15,681 nt of DNA from positions 1 to 15,681 of the forward strand of contig JAEEHG010000207.1 in the NCBI GenBank assembly GCA_016280695.1, given 5' to 3'. Shown here one piece after another: positions 12,884 through 15,681 of the stretch. Origin of the DNA: Solobacterium sp. GTDB lineage: Bacteria; Bacillota_I; Bacilli_A; Erysipelotrichales; Erysipelotrichaceae. Both the position numbers and the translations under genes were made by a program. The notes below the pieces were generated by a model. That model was not told the origin of the DNA, did no database searches, and was given only the letters and a program-made list of their open reading frames with translations. Numbering within the stretch: position 1 is the first letter of the stretch; each line of letters starts with the position of its first letter.

Positions 12884-14311
12884 TTATACGTCCAGTTTGG
12901 AATGCAGGATATTCTTTGTCATGATCGGGTTGGCCTTGCCGCGGGTCGCTTTCATGACCTGGCCGACAAAGTAATCGAACAGACGGTCCCTGCCGTTCCG
13001 GTAGCCTTCCACTTCCTTCGGGCTTCTGGCAATGATCTCATCGATGATCTTCTCCAGTTCACCGGCATCGGAAATCTGGGCATTCTCCTTCGAAATGAAC
13101 GCGGACGGTTCTTTCTTTTCATCCAGAACCTTTGTGAACACTTCCTTGGCCTGCTTGCCGGAAATGGTGCCCTTCTTCACGTTGTCATAGATGAACTTGA
13201 GCATCTCCGGGGTCAGATAGAAGTCTTTGATCTCCGCTTCGTTCTTGTTCAGCCAGGCAACGATACTGCCGGTCACCCAGTTGCACGCTTCCTTCGGCTC
13301 CATGCCGAGATCCACACACTTCTCAAAGTAATCGGAAATGCCCTTGTCACGGGTCAGCACGGTCGCGTCTGTCTCGGAAAAGCCGTAAGTTTCCAGGTAT
13401 TCCCGGCGGCGTTCATGGCTCAGCCGCGGGATTTCCCGGCGGATGCTTTCCTTCCACTCCGGGGTGATCCGGTAGCGCGGGATGTTCGGCTCAACGAAGT
13501 ATTTATAGTCAACGGCGTCTTCCTTGGAACGCATGTGGATGGTTCTGCCGCTTTCCTCATCAAACCGCCTGGTTTCCTGTACGACCTCATCATACCGGCC
13601 GGCATCCTTCAGGTCACTCTGCCGCTTGATTTCATAGACGATGGCATCGTGCACGTTGCCGAACGAGTTGACATTCTTGATTTCGACCCTGGTGCCGAGT
13701 TCTGTCGCATCTTCATCCATGATGGAGACATTGACGTCACAGCGGATCTGGCCCTTCTTGGTGTCAGCTTCGGACGCATCACAGTACTGGTAGGCGCTGC
13801 GCATGAATTCCAGAAAGGCAACCGCTTCCTTGGCGGAATGCAGGCATGGCTCCGTTACCAGTTCCAGCAGCGGTACACCGCCGCGGTTGTAGTCAATGAC
13901 AGAAGAATTCTCCAGATGGTCCATGCTGGCAGCGTCTTCCTCCAGATGGATATCATGAATATCCACCGGCAGGATCCCGCCCTCAAACGGAACATCCACG
14001 TGTCCGTGCACGCCGACCGGCATGGTGAACTGGGTCAGCTGGTAGCCCTTCGGCAGGTCCGGATAGAAGTAATTCTTACGGTCAAACAGCATGTATTCCG
14101 GAATCCGGCAGTTCAGCACCATGGCCATCTTGATGGAGTCCTTGACACACTTCTTGTTGGCGGAAGGCATCGTGCCCGGGAAGGCCAGGTCAATCGCGTT
14201 GACATTGGAATTGGCCAGTTCGGAATAGGCGTTGCGGGACGGTGAGAACACTTTGGAGTTGGACTTCAGTTCACAATGCATCTCAAGTCCGATCACTGCT
14301 TTGTACTTCAT
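12884..14311 (-). CDS. gatB: aspartyl/glutamyl-tRNA amidotransferase subunit B
   Basis: A 475-residue subunit B of GatCAB, which binds mischarged Glu-tRNA(Gln) or Asp-tRNA(Asn), phosphorylates the acyl group and aminates it with ammonia made by GatA. Recognisable segments are VIGLEMHCEL near the start, FDRKNYFYPDLPKGYQL, NRGGVPLLELVTEP, IRCDVNVSI, VEIKNVNSFGNV, and KEDAVDYKYFVEPNIP in the kinase core. A helical GatB/YqeY tail lies at about 320-475. Length is normal. ATG 14311 overlaps the gatA stop by one base (TGATG), with GGAGGTG 8 bases upstream. It is translated in step with gatA. Identification is firm. Confidence 0.96.
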   Translation of the reverse strand: MKYKAVIGLEMHCELKSNSKVFSPSRNAYSELANSNVNAIDLAFPGTMPSANKKCVKDSIKMAMVLNCRIPEYMLFDRKNYFYPDLPKGYQLTQFTMPVGVHGHVDVPFEGGILPVDIHDIHLEEDAASMDHLENSSVIDYNRGGVPLLELVTEPCLHSAKEAVAFLEFMRSAYQYCDASEADTKKGQIRCDVNVSIMDEDATELGTRVEIKNVNSFGNVHDAIVYEIKRQSDLKDAGRYDEVVQETRRFDEESGRTIHMRSKEDAVDYKYFVEPNIPRYRITPEWKESIRREIPRLSHERRREYLETYGFSETDATVLTRDKGISDYFEKCVDLGMEPKEACNWVTGSIVAWLNKNEAEIKDFYLTPEMLKFIYDNVKKGTISGKQAKEVFTKVLDEKKEPSAFISKENAQISDAGELEKIIDEIIARSPKEVEGYRNGRDRLFDYFVGQVMKATRGKANPIMTKNILHSKLDV

Positions 14312-15681
14312 CAACGCTTCACCTCCCTGGCAATCTGATCCTTGTAATCCATCAGGCCTTCAATCGCCGCGGCGATATTGAGCACCTTCTGGTCTTCGTA
14401 GTTGTTTCCGGTGATGTTCATGCCGACCGGCAGGCCGTCGATGAAGCCGTTTGGAATCGTAATGGACGGGAAGCCGCCGAAGTTGCCGATCTGCATGTGT
14501 TCTTCCAGCGGTGATGTGCCTTCGTCGAGGATGTCAAGCGAACCGTCCAGATGCTTGGCCGGACCGGTGCCGACCGGCAGGATCACGGCATCATAGGTCT
14601 GATACAGTTCCTTCCAGCGGTCCACCAGCAGTCGTCTGACCCGCTGAGCATTCTTGAAGTACCGTTCCTGGTTTTCCTTCTGCAGGACATACGAGCCGAT
14701 AACCAGCCTTCTCTTGATCAGGCTCGAGAAACCGTGGGTCCGGTGGTCTTTCATGACGTCAATGTAAGTTTCACCGTCACCGCGCGGGCCGAAGATCAGC
14801 CCGGTCAGGTTGGCCAGGTTGCTGGTTGCCTCGGCGCAGGACAGGATGACATACACGGACGGCTGGGCGTTCAGCAGGGCCTGGTCGACGGATACTTCCT
14901 CGACGATTGCCCCGTTGGCCCGCAGCAGTTCCATCTTTTCCATGAAGTTGGCCAGGTGCTCACGCAGTTCCCGGTGCGGATTCGGATAACGGCTGATGTC
15001 GCACAGTTCCTTCACGTAGCAGAGCTTCATGCCGGCCAGCTGCGGCTTCAGGTCATCATACAGATGGATGTGGGAAGAATCCCAGGTAGTCATGTCCTTG
15101 TCATCCTTGCCCTTCATCGCATCGATGACAATGGCCACGTCAGCGACACTTCTGGCGAATGCGCCGCAGTGATCAATACTTGACGCAAACGGGAAGACAC
15201 CGTAACGGGAAATCATGCCGTGGGTCGGCTTGAAGCCGACTATGCCGCAGTAGGCTGCCGGCTTGCGGATACTGTCACCGGTGTCGGTGCCCAGGGCAAA
15301 CGGGACAACGCCTGCCGAAACAGCACAGGCACTGCCGGCACTGGAACCGGCACACATCCTGGTCAGGTCCCACGGGTTGTGTACGATGCCGGTGTGGCCG
15401 GTCGTACCGGTGCCGCCCATGCCGAATTCATCCGTGACGGTCTTGGCTGCCTTCACTGCCCCGGCTTTGTCCAGATTCTCCACCGCAGTCGCGCTGAAGA
15501 ACGGGACATAGTCACGCAGGGTGTTGGAGGAACCGGTTGTCAGGATATCCTTGGTGGAATACAGATCCTTGACGCCGTAGGGAATACCCGACAGCAGGCT
15601 GTCGGTGACTGCTTCCGGTTCAGCATCATCGATGATGGTCACAAACGCGTTGCATTTATCCTGCAGGACATGAATCTTTTC
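14311..15681 (-). CDS. gatA: aspartyl/glutamyl-tRNA amidotransferase subunit A (5' part missing)
   Basis: The last 456 codons of an amidase-signature protein; the 5' end lies beyond the right edge, and the first base shown is in frame (EKIHVLQDKCNAF). The Ser-cisSer-Lys triad is present: Lys at fragment residue 38 in IPYGVKD, Ser 113 in CAGSSAGSA, and Ser 137 in TDTGDSIRKPA. The spacings of 75 and 24 residues equal those of K79/S154/S178 in characterised GatA, so about 41 residues are missing. GatA frees ammonia from glutamine and passes it to GatB. The site is divergent (AGSSAG for GGSSGG, TGDS for TGGS, FASSIDHCGA for FASSLDQIGP). The gatB partner, with a TGATG overlap, supports GatA over a general amidase. 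gatC is not in view. Confidence 0.9.
   Translation of the reverse strand, partial: EKIHVLQDKCNAFVTIIDDAEPEAVTDSLLSGIPYGVKDLYSTKDILTTGSSNTLRDYVPFFSATAVENLDKAGAVKAAKTVTDEFGMGGTGTTGHTGIVHNPWDLTRMCAGSSAGSACAVSAGVVPFALGTDTGDSIRKPAAYCGIVGFKPTHGMISRYGVFPFASSIDHCGAFARSVADVAIVIDAMKGKDDKDMTTWDSSHIHLYDDLKPQLAGMKLCYVKELCDISRYPNPHRELREHLANFMEKMELLRANGAIVEEVSVDQALLNAQPSVYVILSCAEATSNLANLTGLIFGPRGDGETYIDVMKDHRTHGFSSLIKRRLVIGSYVLQKENQERYFKNAQRVRRLLVDRWKELYQTYDAVILPVGTGPAKHLDGSLDILDEGTSPLEEHMQIGNFGGFPSITIPNGFIDGLPVGMNITGNNYEDQKVLNIAAAIEGLMDYKDQIAREVKR

Noticed and set aside
12827..14245. 472-codon plus-strand open frame opposite gatB
   Set aside because: Antisense shadow of gatB with no motif of its own.

Overview
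The window is about 15.7 kb of chromosomal DNA at roughly 55% G+C. It is densely packed with mostly complete protein-coding genes on both strands. Strong GGAGG-type ribosome sites, TTGACA/TATAAT-type promoters, short U-tailed hairpin terminators, a tRNA amidotransferase gatA-gatB pair and a feoA-feoA-feoB operon with a FeoB-associated Cys-rich membrane peptide all point to a Bacillota bacterium. An anaerobic gut-type member of Clostridia or Erysipelotrichia is my best guess, but this is inference from gene style and not a phylogenetic result. I see no tRNA, rRNA, CRISPR array, phage or insertion sequence.

Layout. Bases 1-1133 hold a tiny zinc-ribbon protein (-) and a divergent esterase D-like serine hydrolase (+). 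Bases 1135-4440 hold a LysR regulator (-) divergent from a true nitrilase (+), followed by an OFA/MCT-like major facilitator transporter (+) with its own promoter and terminator. The LysR-nitrilase gap carries an ATC-N9-GAT LysR-type box and a wider dyad, so this looks like a small regulated nitrile or carboxylate module. Bases 4441-4650 are non-coding.

Bases 4655-7846 are a five-gene ferrous iron uptake operon (-): feoA, feoA, feoB, a Cys-rich membrane peptide and a small heavy-metal-associated protein. Its TTGACA-N17-TAAAAT promoter is embedded in two GTTAG/CTAAC inverted repeats, a likely metal-dependent repressor site. Bases 7904-9378 are a translationally coupled HAD phosphatase and PPM1/LCM-type methyltransferase (+). 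A shared bidirectional terminator separates them from a lipoprotein gene (-).

Bases 10457-15681 run on the minus strand: a C69 family dipeptidase, a spermidine synthase-like protein, gatB, and gatA, whose 5' end lies beyond the right edge. GatA and GatB form the amidotransferase that converts Glu-tRNA(Gln) (and Asp-tRNA(Asn)) to the amidated form. The rest are mostly hydrolases and uptake proteins of an amino-acid-using heterotroph.

No clearly new multi-gene system is evident. The points most worth a second look are the feo operator and the feo-linked HMA protein, the LysR/nitrilase/MFS module, the divergent GatA active-site segment with exactly conserved catalytic spacing, the spermidine synthase-like protein with altered motifs, and the coupled HAD-methyltransferase pair.
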